64,000 nucleotides of DNA, taken from contig NZ_JBGMWH010000003.1 of assembly GCF_041514305.1 (NCBI RefSeq), positions 352,264-416,263 on the forward strand, written 5' to 3'. The DNA comes from Salinarimonas chemoclinalis (lineage in GTDB: Bacteria; Pseudomonadota; Alphaproteobacteria; Rhizobiales; Beijerinckiaceae). The notes under the pieces were generated by a model, which saw nothing but the letters and a program-made list of their open reading frames with translations, was not told the DNA's origin and searched no databases. The position numbers and the translations under genes were made by a program. Positions 1-8,403 of the stretch are shown piece after piece. Position 1 is the stretch's first letter, and the number at the start of each line of letters is the position of its first letter.

Positions 1-330
1 GGGATCGACCGTCGCGTCCACCCGCGCCGCGTCGGGATCGAAGCCCCGCGCGGCGATGGCGGCGCGCGCCGCCGTCTCGGCGCCGGCCTCGAGCCGGTCG
101 GCGGGCGTGTTGGCGAGCCGCATCTCGCGCGCGGCGGCGATCGCGGCGGTGTCCGCTGCCGCCTGCAGCGAGGCGCGGGCGCCGTACCAGCTCGTCGCGT
201 CCACCGCGAGCCCGGCGGCGCCGAGCATCGGCACGACGGCGAGGCTGAAGACGATGACCACGCTGCCGGCGTCGTCGGCAAGCCGCCGACGCAGCGCCGC
301 GAGGCGGCTCGAGATGCGTTCGCCCGTCAT
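1..330 (-). CDS. TadE/TadG-like pilus-assembly membrane protein, partial (3' end beyond window)
   Basis: About 110 residues are visible, reading leftwards from an ATG at 330. The N-terminus has a short positive stretch (RRRLADDAGS) followed by one hydrophobic helix (VVIVFSLAVVPMLGAAGLAVD) and then an Ala-rich region with repeated AADTAAIAAAR-type residues. This is the usual start of TadE/TadG-like Flp pilus proteins, which sit in the inner membrane with a large periplasmic part. The start overlaps the stop of the upstream kinase gene as ATGA, so the two are probably translated together. The C-terminal domain (a vWA domain in true TadG) lies outside the window, so TadG proper cannot be separated from shorter TadE/G-like proteins. 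Confidence 0.75.
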   Translation of the reverse strand, partial: MTGERISSRLAALRRRLADDAGSVVIVFSLAVVPMLGAAGLAVDATSWYGARASLQAAADTAAIAAAREMRLANTPADRLEAGAETAARAAIAARGFDPDAARVDATVDP

Positions 331-1508
331 TCGGCGGCCTCCCTGGACAGGCCGGGCGCGTCGCGACGCGCGGCCGGCAGGACGATGCGTGCGGCGAGCC
401 CCCGGCCGGGCGCCGATTCGAGGAGGAGGCGCCCGCCGTTGAGTTCGGCGATGCGCCGCGCCGTCGGCAGGCCGAGCCCCAGCCCACCGGCGCGCCGGAC
501 GAGGACGTTCTCCGCCTGGAGGAAGGCCTGCGTGCAGCGCGCCAGCGTCTCGGGGTCGAGGCCGGGGCCGTCGTCGGCGACGCCCAGCACGACGTCGTCG
601 CCTTCGGCGTGCGCCGTCAGCCGAATCCGTCCGCCGCGGGGCACGTGCGCCAGGGCGTTGCCGACGAGCTCGCCGAGCGCCTTGGCGAGGAGGTGGGGGT
701 CCGCCGTGACGACGAGTGCGCGATCGGCGTCGGCCTGCAGCACGACGCCGCCGGCCTCCGCCGCCCGGCGACGGCGGTGGACCTCGTCCTCGACGAGATC
801 GGCCGCGTGCAGCCGCTCGGGCACGACGGGGACGGTGCCGGCCGACATCTGCGCGAAGGCGAAGACGCGCTGGAGCGTGTCGTTGAGGCCGCGCGCCGCG
901 GTGATCACGCCGTCGAGATAGTCGCGCGGGTCGGCGTCGGGGTCGAGCGAGGCCTGGAGCAGCTCGGAATAGCCGATGATGGCGTTGAGCGGCGTGCGGG
1001 TCTCGTGCTGGAGGAGGGCGAGCAGGCTCTCCTTGAGCCGGTCCGCCTCCTCCGCCCGCCCCCGCGCCTCGCGGGTGATCGCCTCCATGCGCGCCCCGCG
1101 CAGAACGTAGCGCAGCTGGTAGCCGAGGAGACGCCAGTTGACCGGCTTGGCGACGAAGGACGTGGCGCCGACCTCGTAGGCGCGGTCGATGGCGAACATG
1201 TCGTCGCGGCTCGTGATCACGACGACCGGCAGGTTCTGCATCCGCGGGTCGCGCCGCATCTCCGCGAGAAGGCCGAAGCCGTTCATCTTCGGCATTTCGA
1301 GGTCGCACAGCACGATGTCGAAGCGCGCGTCGCGCCGGAGGATCGCGAGCGCCTCCTCGCCGTCGCCGGCGGTGACGATCTCGCCGCCCGGATGGTCGAG
1401 ATGCCCGACCGCGATCTCGCGCAGGATCGGATCGTCGTCCACCACGAGGAGGCGCGTCGGGCTGTCGAACACGTACAGAAAGCCCGCATTGGTCTTGCCG
1501 AGAAGCAT
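327..1508 (-). CDS. Response regulator-histidine kinase hybrid (receiver first, then kinase)
   Basis: This 393-residue soluble protein begins with a receiver domain: acidic pocket VDDD near residues 23-26, phospho-acceptor D69 in CDLEMPKMNG, and conserved K121. A short linker leads to a histidine kinase: H168 in the HETRTPLNAIIGYSELL H-box, an N-box (GELVGNALAHV) and G-boxes (DDGPGL, GLGLGL). No membrane segment is visible, so it should be cytoplasmic and receive its signal through the receiver from another kinase. The start has an upstream AGGAAGGGCGG. Its gene is divergent from the hybrid kinase at 1656, an obvious candidate partner, and its stop overlaps the start of the TadG-like gene. 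The output target is unknown. Confidence 0.85.
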   Translation of the reverse strand: MLLGKTNAGFLYVFDSPTRLLVVDDDPILREIAVGHLDHPGGEIVTAGDGEEALAILRRDARFDIVLCDLEMPKMNGFGLLAEMRRDPRMQNLPVVVITSRDDMFAIDRAYEVGATSFVAKPVNWRLLGYQLRYVLRGARMEAITREARGRAEEADRLKESLLALLQHETRTPLNAIIGYSELLQASLDPDADPRDYLDGVITAARGLNDTLQRVFAFAQMSAGTVPVVPERLHAADLVEDEVHRRRRAAEAGGVVLQADADRALVVTADPHLLAKALGELVGNALAHVPRGGRIRLTAHAEGDDVVLGVADDGPGLDPETLARCTQAFLQAENVLVRRAGGLGLGLPTARRIAELNGGRLLLESAPGRGLAARIVLPAARRDAPGLSREAAE

Positions 1509-1655
1509 CGGTTCCGCCCTTCCTGAAGAACGACGTGTAGGCGCAATCCCTGAATGCCCGATTAAATCGTTTAGTTAAGCCGACACTTACTCATTCGTGG
1601 CCACATTCGTTCATGATCACCGGCGTGCAGACGCTCGAGCGGCGGGAGTGGTGAC
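1509..1655. promoter_or_regulatory. Divergent promoter region between two kinase genes
   Basis: This 147-bp gap between divergent starts is clearly richer in A+T than its surroundings, especially about 1555-1620 with the palindromic GATTAAATC. It must hold the promoters for both kinase genes. I cannot assign unambiguous -35/-10 boxes. Confidence 0.4.
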
Positions 1656-4391
1656 TTGCAACCCAAGAGATCGGTCGTCGGAAAGCTTGGCCGTTTGGTC
1701 GTGATCTCCGTCCTGATCGCGCTCACGCTCGGCTCGACGGCGAGCCTCTGGCTCGAAATCCGCCGCTACGGCGAGCAGAAGCGCGAGAGCCTGCTCGCGG
1801 TCGCCCACGCCTTCGCGGCGGCGAGCGCCGAGGCCGTCGTCGAGCACGATCGCGACGCGATCTTCGAGGCGGTCCGCGCCATCGGGCGCCTGCCGGGCAT
1901 CACGCACGTGACGGTCGCGGCCCGCGACGGGACGGTGCTCGAGGAGGTGGGCACCGGCGTGCAGCTCCTCGGCCACCTCGTCCTCGACGAGGCCACGCCG
2001 CCGTCGGTCGGGGCGATCCTCTTCTCGCGCACCGCCGTCGTCGGCGTGCCCGTGCGCCATCGCGGCGTCGAGGTCGGCCGGCTCGAGCTGATCTCGGAGA
2101 CCGGCGACCTGCGGGGGCGCCTCCTCGTCGTGCTCGCCTTCGCGCTCGGGGCGGCCATGGTGGCGAGCGCGATCGGCCTCGCCATCGCCTGGCGGCTCCA
2201 GCGCGCGATCACGCGGCCGCTGCTCACCCTGTCGGCGACGATGAGCCGCGTGCGCGAGTCGCACGACTACGACGAGGCCTGCCCCGTCGAGAGCGACGAC
2301 GAGATCGGCCAGCTCGCGCTCGGCTTCAACGCCATGCTCGGCGAGATCCGCCGGCGCGACGCGCGCCTCGCGCAGCATCGCGAGCGGCTGGAGAGCGAGG
2401 TCGAGGAGCGCACCCGCGACCTGGCGACCGCCAAGGACGCCGCCGAGCGGGCGAGCAGCGCCAAGTCCGACTTCCTCGCCACGATGAGCCACGAGATCCG
2501 CACGCCGATGAACGGCATGCTGGTGATGGCGGAACTGCTCGCCGCCGGCGACCTGCCCGAGCGCCAGCGGCGCTACGCGGAGGTGATCGCCCGCTCCGGC
2601 CAGTCGCTGCTCGCGATCATCAACGACATCCTCGACTTCGCCAAGGTCGAGGCCGGCAAGCTCGAACTCGAGGCGGTGCCGGTGGACCTCGGCGAGGCGG
2701 CGGAGACGGTGGTGACGCTCTTCGGCGAGCGCGCCGCCGGCAAGGGGCTCGACCTCGCCGCCGCGATCGACCCGGTGCTGCCGCGGATCGTCGGCGACCC
2801 GGTGCGGCTGACGCAGGTGTTGGCGAACCTCGTCAACAACGCGCTGAAGTTCACGGAGACGGGCCACGTGCTGGTGCGGATCGCCGCCGCGGACGGGCGA
2901 GTGACGATCCGCGTGGAGGACACCGGCATCGGCATCCCCGAGGAGAAGCGCGCGACGATCTTCTCGGCGTTCTCCCAGGCCGACCAGTCGACCACGCGGC
3001 GCTACGGCGGGACGGGGCTCGGCCTGTCCATCGTCCAGCGCCTCGTCGCCGCGATGGGCGGCGCGATCCGGGTCGAAAGCGTCGTCGGCGAGGGCTCCTG
3101 CTTCATCGTGGAGCTGCCCTGCATCGCCGCGGCGGACGGCGCGCCGGCGCCGCCGCGACTCGACGCGCCCCGCGTCGCGATCGTCGCCGCGGAGGGCGCG
3201 GCGACCCGCACGGCGCTGTCGCTCCGGCTCGCGGCCGCGGGGTTCGACGTCGCGGGGCCGGAGGCGGACGGCGCGGACGCCGACTGGATCGTCGACGCGG
3301 ACGCGCTGCTCCGCGACGGCCGGCCGACCGGCGCGCGTCGGGTGCTCGCGCTGGCGCCGATCGGCGAGCGGGCCGGCGAGGAGGCCCGCGCGCGGGGCCT
3401 CGCGGACGCGCTGCTGCGCCGGCCGCTGGCGCCGAGCGAGTGGGCGCTCGCCCTCGCGCGCCTGGTGGACGGCTCGCCCTTCCCGCGGGAGGATGGGGCG
3501 CCGGATCGCGCCGCGTCGAGCCTGCCGCGCTTCGCGGGCGCGCGGGTCCTCGTCGCCGACGACAGCGCGGTCAACCGCGAGGTGGCCTGCGAGGCGCTGT
3601 CGCGGCTCGGGATCGCGGCGCGCACGGTGGCGAACGGGCGCGAGGCGCTCGACGCGATCCTGGCGGGCGGCATCGACCTCGTGCTGATGGACGGCTCCAT
3701 GCCCGAGCTCGACGGCTTCGAGGCGACGCGCCTCGTGCGCGTGCACGAGGCGCAGAGCGGCACCGCCCGCACGCCGATCGTCGCGCTCACGGCCCACGTG
3801 GTGGGGGCCGGCGCGGACGCCTGGCGCGAGGCCGGCATGGACGGCGTGCTGCACAAGCCCTTCACACTCGCCGCGCTCGCGCAGACGCTCGGCGCGCACC
3901 TCCCGGTGTCCGAGCCCGCCGCGCCCGCCGACGCGTCTCGCGCGTCGATGCCGGCGATGCCCGGCCCCGATGCGGCGCTCGACGCCGAGGCGCACCGGGA
4001 CGCCGAGGCACTGCTCGACGAGGAGGTCGTCGCCGGCATCGCCGAGATGGCGCACACCACCGGCGCCGGCTTCCTGCGGCGCATCCTCGGCCTCTACCTG
4101 GAGCACGCCCCACCGGCGCTGGCCCAGCTCGTCGCGTCGGTCGCCGAGGGTGCCGAGCCGGCACTGGTCGCGAGCGCGGCGCACGCGCTCAAGTCGATGA
4201 GCCTCAACGTCGGCGCGGCGGCGCTGGCGGTGCGCCTCGCCGCGATCGAGACGGCGGCGCGGGAGACCGGCACGCTCCCGGACGAGGCGACCGTCGCGGC
4301 GCTCGCGCCGCTCCTCGCCGAGACGATCGCGGCCCTGCGCGCGCGCCTCGGCGAGGAGGAGCCGGAGGTCGACGCCGCGGCCGTCGGCTGA
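1656..4391 (+). CDS. Membrane hybrid histidine kinase with receiver and HPt domains
   Basis: This 911-residue protein starts at TTG, chosen because a GGCGGGAG ribosome site lies 8 bases upstream and no ATG or GTG is in frame nearby. Two membrane helices (about residues 10-32 and 150-175) flank a periplasmic sensor of about 120 residues. A HAMP linker, a coiled coil (ERLESEVEERTRDL) and a full kinase core follow: H279 in SHEIRTPMNGM, N-box NALKF, DTGIGIP and GGTGLGLSI. Next come a degenerate receiver-like stretch, a true receiver with D679 in LMDGSMPELDG, and a C-terminal HPt domain with H843 in AHALKSMS. The architecture is that of a four-step phosphorelay sensor (BarA/EvgS style). The signal is unknown. 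Confidence 0.92.
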   Translation: MQPKRSVVGKLGRLVVISVLIALTLGSTASLWLEIRRYGEQKRESLLAVAHAFAAASAEAVVEHDRDAIFEAVRAIGRLPGITHVTVAARDGTVLEEVGTGVQLLGHLVLDEATPPSVGAILFSRTAVVGVPVRHRGVEVGRLELISETGDLRGRLLVVLAFALGAAMVASAIGLAIAWRLQRAITRPLLTLSATMSRVRESHDYDEACPVESDDEIGQLALGFNAMLGEIRRRDARLAQHRERLESEVEERTRDLATAKDAAERASSAKSDFLATMSHEIRTPMNGMLVMAELLAAGDLPERQRRYAEVIARSGQSLLAIINDILDFAKVEAGKLELEAVPVDLGEAAETVVTLFGERAAGKGLDLAAAIDPVLPRIVGDPVRLTQVLANLVNNALKFTETGHVLVRIAAADGRVTIRVEDTGIGIPEEKRATIFSAFSQADQSTTRRYGGTGLGLSIVQRLVAAMGGAIRVESVVGEGSCFIVELPCIAAADGAPAPPRLDAPRVAIVAAEGAATRTALSLRLAAAGFDVAGPEADGADADWIVDADALLRDGRPTGARRVLALAPIGERAGEEARARGLADALLRRPLAPSEWALALARLVDGSPFPREDGAPDRAASSLPRFAGARVLVADDSAVNREVACEALSRLGIAARTVANGREALDAILAGGIDLVLMDGSMPELDGFEATRLVRVHEAQSGTARTPIVALTAHVVGAGADAWREAGMDGVLHKPFTLAALAQTLGAHLPVSEPAAPADASRASMPAMPGPDAALDAEAHRDAEALLDEEVVAGIAEMAHTTGAGFLRRILGLYLEHAPPALAQLVASVAEGAEPALVASAAHALKSMSLNVGAAALAVRLAAIETAARETGTLPDEATVAALAPLLAETIAALRARLGEEEPEVDAAAVG

Positions 4392-4398
4392 ACCGCCC

Positions 4399-6807
4399 TC
4401 AAGCCTTCGCGCCGGTCTCCTCTGGCGCGGACGTGACGTTGCCGGCGATGCTCTCGACGGCCTCGTCCGCCGTCGCGACCTGGTGCACGGCGGCGGGCGC
4501 GGCGCTCGTCGTCGCGCGTTCGGCCAGGATGTGGAGCGGCGGCGCCGTCCCGGTCTTGCCTTCGCCGGCGTAGAGCGTGAGGTGCGGGAACGGGATCTCG
4601 ATCCCGCGCTCGTCGAAGACCTGCTTCACCACCTCCAGGTAGGCACGCCCCGTGCCCCATTGCTTGCCGGGAGCGGTCTTGATCCGCCCGCGGACGACGA
4701 CCGCGGAGTCCGCCAGCGCCTCCACCCCCATGAGCTCGAACGGGCCGAGGATGTTCGCGCCGTGATCCTCCGAGCGCGTCAGCAGGTCGAAGGCGTCCTG
4801 CATGGCCTGCTTCACCTCGGCGACGTTCTCCCGGTAGGCGACGCCGATGTCCGCGACGTAGTAGGCGAAGTGGCGCATCATGTTGGAGACGCTGTCGACG
4901 CTCGAGAACGGCACCACGTGGTAGGTCCCCTGCAGGTCCCGGATCGACACCGAGCGGATGGTCAGCCGCTCGACCACGCCCGAGATGCCGCCCGCGGAGA
5001 CGACGTCGCCCTCGTTCATGGCGTTCTCGAGCTGGATGAACACGCCGGTGATGACGTCCTGCACGAGCTTCTGCGCGCCGAAGCCCACCGCGAGGCCGAT
5101 GACGCCGGCACCGGCCAGCAGCGGCCCCACGTTCACCCCGAGCTCGGCGAGCACCATGATCGCGATGACGACGACGAGCGTCACCGTGAAGGCGTTGCGG
5201 AAAAGCGCCAGCAGCGTGCGCTCGCGCGCCGTCGGCTGGGTGCCGTAGTCCGGGTTGAGACGATACTCGATCCAGGACGAAACGAGGATGTAGAGCGCGA
5301 TCCCGAAGAGCACGAGCAGGAAGGCCGAGATCAGCGAGGTCGTCACCGCCAGCCCGACGCCGCTCGACGCCCAGGCGAGGAAGTCGAACAGCTCCCAGGC
5401 CTGCGCCACCGCGACGAGGATGCCGACGAGCACGACGAGCCGGATCACGTGCAGGATCTTCGGCACGAAGGCGTTGAGGCGCGACTCGAGCAGCGGCAGG
5501 CGCTGCTTCACGTCCGGCGACAGGCGCATGCCGCCCGTCATGAAGCGGGACAGGACCATCGCGATGCCGACGCCCACGCCGACGGCGATCGCGCTCTCGA
5601 CCGTCGCCGAGAGCATGTAGGTCAACGCCTCGCGCGGGCGCGTCGTCCAGATGAAGAAGAGGGCGACGAAGTAGACGATCGCGAGCACGTGCCACACCCG
5701 CGCGAGCGCGGCCATGAAGCGCGCGGTGGCGTCGTTCCGGCCGCCGACCGCCCGGCGCAGCATGACCCGGCGCACGGCGTCGCGGTTCTGCAGCGTCACG
5801 AGCACGCCGACGAGGCAGGCGGCGAGGACGGCGAGCGTGCGGATCGCCTGTCCCGCCGCGAAGGAGACGCTCCAGGAGGCGATCGGGGCGACGAACAGGA
5901 AGGCGTAGACCACGATCGAGGTGGTACGTCCGATCCAGAAGTACCAGTAGGCGGCCGCCGTGTCCGAGATCGCCTGCACGATCCGCAGGCTCCCCCGGTT
6001 CGGCCGCAGCACCGCGCGCACGCCGAGCTTGATCACCTCGGCCAGCACGAAGGCGTTGAGGAAGAGCTGCTGGTTCAGCGCGTTCATGCCCGTCGGGCCC
6101 CAGTTCACCGCGACGAACGTGCCGATCGCCCACGCGGCGGCGAGCGCCAGCGCCTCGACGAGGAAGGTCGCCACCGACAGCACGATGCGCCCGATCACGT
6201 TGCCCGTCTGCCGATGGCGGGCGAAGCGGTCGCCCAGCCGGCTCGCGAACCAGCGCAGCGCGAGATAGCTGCCGACCGTCACGGCGATGACGAGGCCGAG
6301 GCCGGTGACGATCCGCCCGAGCCGCTCGAGATCGGCGCCGTCGACGTCGCGCCACAGGGCGCTCACGGTGTCGAGCGCGCGGCCGGTGACGGCGAAGATG
6401 CCGGCGACCTGCTCGGCGACGGCGCGGGTCTGCTCGGCGATCAGCGTCGCGAAGGGCAGCGGCGCCTCCTCCTGTGCCGCCGCGGCGGCCGCGACCGCGT
6501 CCCCGGCGGGCGCGGTCGCGGCGAGCGCCTCGAGCAGGCGCGCCCGCGCCGCGTCGTCGGCGATCACCGCGCGCAGCGCCTCGAGCTCGGGGGGCAGAGC
6601 CGCGTCCGTCGGCTCGCCGGCCGCCGCCTCGTCCGCGGGTGCCTCCTGCTGCGCCGCGACGCCGGGGAGGGGGAGGCCCGGAACCTGCGCCCGCGCCGCG
6701 GCGCCCAGCAGCACCACGATGGCGAGCGCGAGCGAGATCACGAGAGCGATGGTCGCCAGGCGCGTATGCGAGCGAATGAAGACGATGAGCGACGAGTGCT
6801 GGCGCAT
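4399..6807 (-). CDS. Large MscS-family mechanosensitive ion channel
   Basis: The product is about 802 residues from the ATG at 6807; an in-frame ATG at 6888 would add 27 residues that look non-coding. The start I prefer gives a hydrophobic signal-like helix (LATIALVISLALAIVVLLGAAARAQ) followed by an Ala-rich periplasmic region and roughly ten membrane helices. The C-terminal third is a clear MscS domain: pore helix VGPLLAGAGVIGLAVGFGAQ, then the beta domain with NEGDVVSAGGISGVVERL and the QGTYHVVPFSSVDSVSN loop. Length and layout match the YbiO/YnaI type of larger channels rather than the 286-residue MscS. Such channels open under membrane tension during osmotic downshock. The gene is convergent with the hybrid kinase, only 7 bp apart. 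Confidence 0.9.
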   Translation of the reverse strand: MRQHSSLIVFIRSHTRLATIALVISLALAIVVLLGAAARAQVPGLPLPGVAAQQEAPADEAAAGEPTDAALPPELEALRAVIADDAARARLLEALAATAPAGDAVAAAAAAQEEAPLPFATLIAEQTRAVAEQVAGIFAVTGRALDTVSALWRDVDGADLERLGRIVTGLGLVIAVTVGSYLALRWFASRLGDRFARHRQTGNVIGRIVLSVATFLVEALALAAAWAIGTFVAVNWGPTGMNALNQQLFLNAFVLAEVIKLGVRAVLRPNRGSLRIVQAISDTAAAYWYFWIGRTTSIVVYAFLFVAPIASWSVSFAAGQAIRTLAVLAACLVGVLVTLQNRDAVRRVMLRRAVGGRNDATARFMAALARVWHVLAIVYFVALFFIWTTRPREALTYMLSATVESAIAVGVGVGIAMVLSRFMTGGMRLSPDVKQRLPLLESRLNAFVPKILHVIRLVVLVGILVAVAQAWELFDFLAWASSGVGLAVTTSLISAFLLVLFGIALYILVSSWIEYRLNPDYGTQPTARERTLLALFRNAFTVTLVVVIAIMVLAELGVNVGPLLAGAGVIGLAVGFGAQKLVQDVITGVFIQLENAMNEGDVVSAGGISGVVERLTIRSVSIRDLQGTYHVVPFSSVDSVSNMMRHFAYYVADIGVAYRENVAEVKQAMQDAFDLLTRSEDHGANILGPFELMGVEALADSAVVVRGRIKTAPGKQWGTGRAYLEVVKQVFDERGIEIPFPHLTLYAGEGKTGTAPPLHILAERATTSAAPAAVHQVATADEAVESIAGNVTSAPEETGAKA

Positions 6808-7015
6808 GATCCAGGGGAAGGCTTCGGACGGGGGACGGGTGCCGCGAAGGGCCGATGCGCCGCCGAATCCCGGCGCCACGCGCCGCACTATAGGGAAATC
6901 GACCCCGGGGGAAACCGTCCGCGGGTCGGGTGCCCGACGGCCCGCCCGCCGGGCCGGCGGCGGCGCCGCGATTTCGCTCGTCCTCTCAAGGACTCCCGTC
7001 GCGCCGTGCGGGTGA

Positions 7016-7585
7016 TCACGGACCCGTGAACGCGATGGCGATCCCGTCCGGCGTGTGCCGCACGACCCGCGCCGGCAGCCCGCCGAGGCGCACCGGCGCG
7101 CCGAGGCCGGGCCGCAGCGGCGAGACCAGCCGGGCGCCGCCGAAGGAGAGATCGGCGACCGCGACCGGGGCGATCTCCGGCGGCTCGTCGAGGACGGTCA
7201 GCGTCGCGGTGGCGGGCGGCGGCAGCCCGCGGGGATGCGCGCGCAGCTCCGCGCGTCGTCCGTCGAGCCGCTCCTCGAGCCAGACGAGGGCCGCGATGCG
7301 CTCCTCGCGCCCATCCCGCTCGAACGCGACGGCGAAGCCGTCTTCGACGAAGCGGGCCACGCGCCCGCGCGCGACGCCGATCTCGGCGATGGCGAGTGTC
7401 AGAATCTCCCCCTCGAGCACCGGCGCCGCGGACGCGACCGACACGCCGTCCGGCGAGACGCAGCGGGTCTCGCCCGCGAAGGGCGCGCCGTCGCCGAGCA
7501 CGATGCGGCACGGCAGGGCCAGAGCCAGCCTCTCGTCGCGGCGGCGGTCGACGTGGAAGGGGGAGTAGGCCTGATCGAGCCGCAT
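7016..7585 (-). CDS. Tandem PilZ-like domain protein (putative c-di-GMP receptor)
   Basis: This 189-residue protein appears to contain two PilZ-type beta barrels. The first (about residues 12-95) carries the RxxxR element (RRDER) but has CVSPDG where the second motif D/NxSxxG is expected. The second (about 110-189) has an intact DLSFGG (DxSxxG) but no RxxxR before it. PilZ proteins bind cyclic di-GMP and control motility, polysaccharide or adhesion, and the sensory genes to the left fit that. The 208 bp between this gene and the channel gene show no gene. Ligand binding is uncertain because each domain keeps only half of the motif. Confidence 0.8.
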   Translation of the reverse strand: MRLDQAYSPFHVDRRRDERLALALPCRIVLGDGAPFAGETRCVSPDGVSVASAAPVLEGEILTLAIAEIGVARGRVARFVEDGFAVAFERDGREERIAALVWLEERLDGRRAELRAHPRGLPPPATATLTVLDEPPEIAPVAVADLSFGGARLVSPLRPGLGAPVRLGGLPARVVRHTPDGIAIAFTGP

Positions 7586-7696
7586 CGGGGCGCCCTCGTC
7601 GCGGGAACGGCAGGTCCGCGCCCTGCCGACGAACGGTGCGCGCCGACGCTTGCGCGCGGCTTGCGATCGCGGCGGGTCTCGACGCTCGCCGTCGGC

Positions 7697-8392
7697 TCAG
7701 GACGCCGGCGTCTCCCCCCGGCCGCCGACGACCACGATGTGCAGTCGCCGCGGCCCGTGCGCGCCGAGGAACATCGTCTGCTCGATGTCGGCGGAGCGCG
7801 ATGGGCCGGTGACCCAGTTCACCGTGCGCGGCATCACGCCCTTGCCGAAACGTTCGCGCAGCCACGACCAGACGCTCTCGTAGTCGCCCGCGACGTCCGC
7901 CGCCTGGACGACGATCACGTGATTGTCCGGCAGGAAGTTGAGCGTGGACGGATTGTGCGGCCCCGAGACGAGCACGCAGGTGCCCGTCTCCGCCACGCCC
8001 GCCTCGGCGTGGCTGACCGCGTTGAGGTCGCTCCCGTCACTCGGTCCCTCGTCGATGGCGAGCGGCGTGTCGCCCCAGGGCATCGCCGAGAGTCGCGGGT
8101 CGGCGCCCATGCGCAACGTCGCGGCGAGATTGTGGGCGCGCAGCCACTGCGCGATCGCGGCGGGAACCGCGTCGGGCGCGTCGACCTCGCTGACGGTCGC
8201 GAGCGCGGCCTCCGCCTGGGCGATGAAGAGGTCGATGCGGGTGCGCCCGGTCACCGCCCCGCGGGCGGGGACGACGCCGGCGGGGGCGCGGGCGATGCGC
8301 TCCGTGACCACGTCGCGGCGCGGGCGCTCGCGCCCGGTGACGCCGAGCGAGCGGCGGATGGAGGCGAAGATCTCGTCGCGGGCGGTGCTCAT
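7697..8392 (-). CDS. lutC: LUD-domain lactate utilization protein C
   Basis: This 231-residue LUD (LutC/YkgG) family protein starts at ATG 8392 after a GAGGAG ribosome site. Family features are the N-terminal AR(D)EIFASIRRSLG helix, the central HAEAGVAETGTCVL strand and a C-terminal TGPSRSADIEQTMFLGAHGPRRLHIVVV, the usual last block. LutC works with LutA and LutB in oxidising L-lactate to pyruvate. The gene follows lutB by 11 bp on the same strand, so the two form one transcript. Nothing suggests damage. Confidence 0.9.
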   Translation of the reverse strand: MSTARDEIFASIRRSLGVTGRERPRRDVVTERIARAPAGVVPARGAVTGRTRIDLFIAQAEAALATVSEVDAPDAVPAAIAQWLRAHNLAATLRMGADPRLSAMPWGDTPLAIDEGPSDGSDLNAVSHAEAGVAETGTCVLVSGPHNPSTLNFLPDNHVIVVQAADVAGDYESVWSWLRERFGKGVMPRTVNWVTGPSRSADIEQTMFLGAHGPRRLHIVVVGGRGETPAS

Positions 8393-8403
8393 GGGTGCGC
8401 TCC

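Noticed and set aside
1617..4184. Long open frame on the minus strand opposite the hybrid kinase
   Set aside because: High GC content creates long antisense frames; the product is Arg/Ala/His-rich without domains, while the + strand gives a complete kinase.
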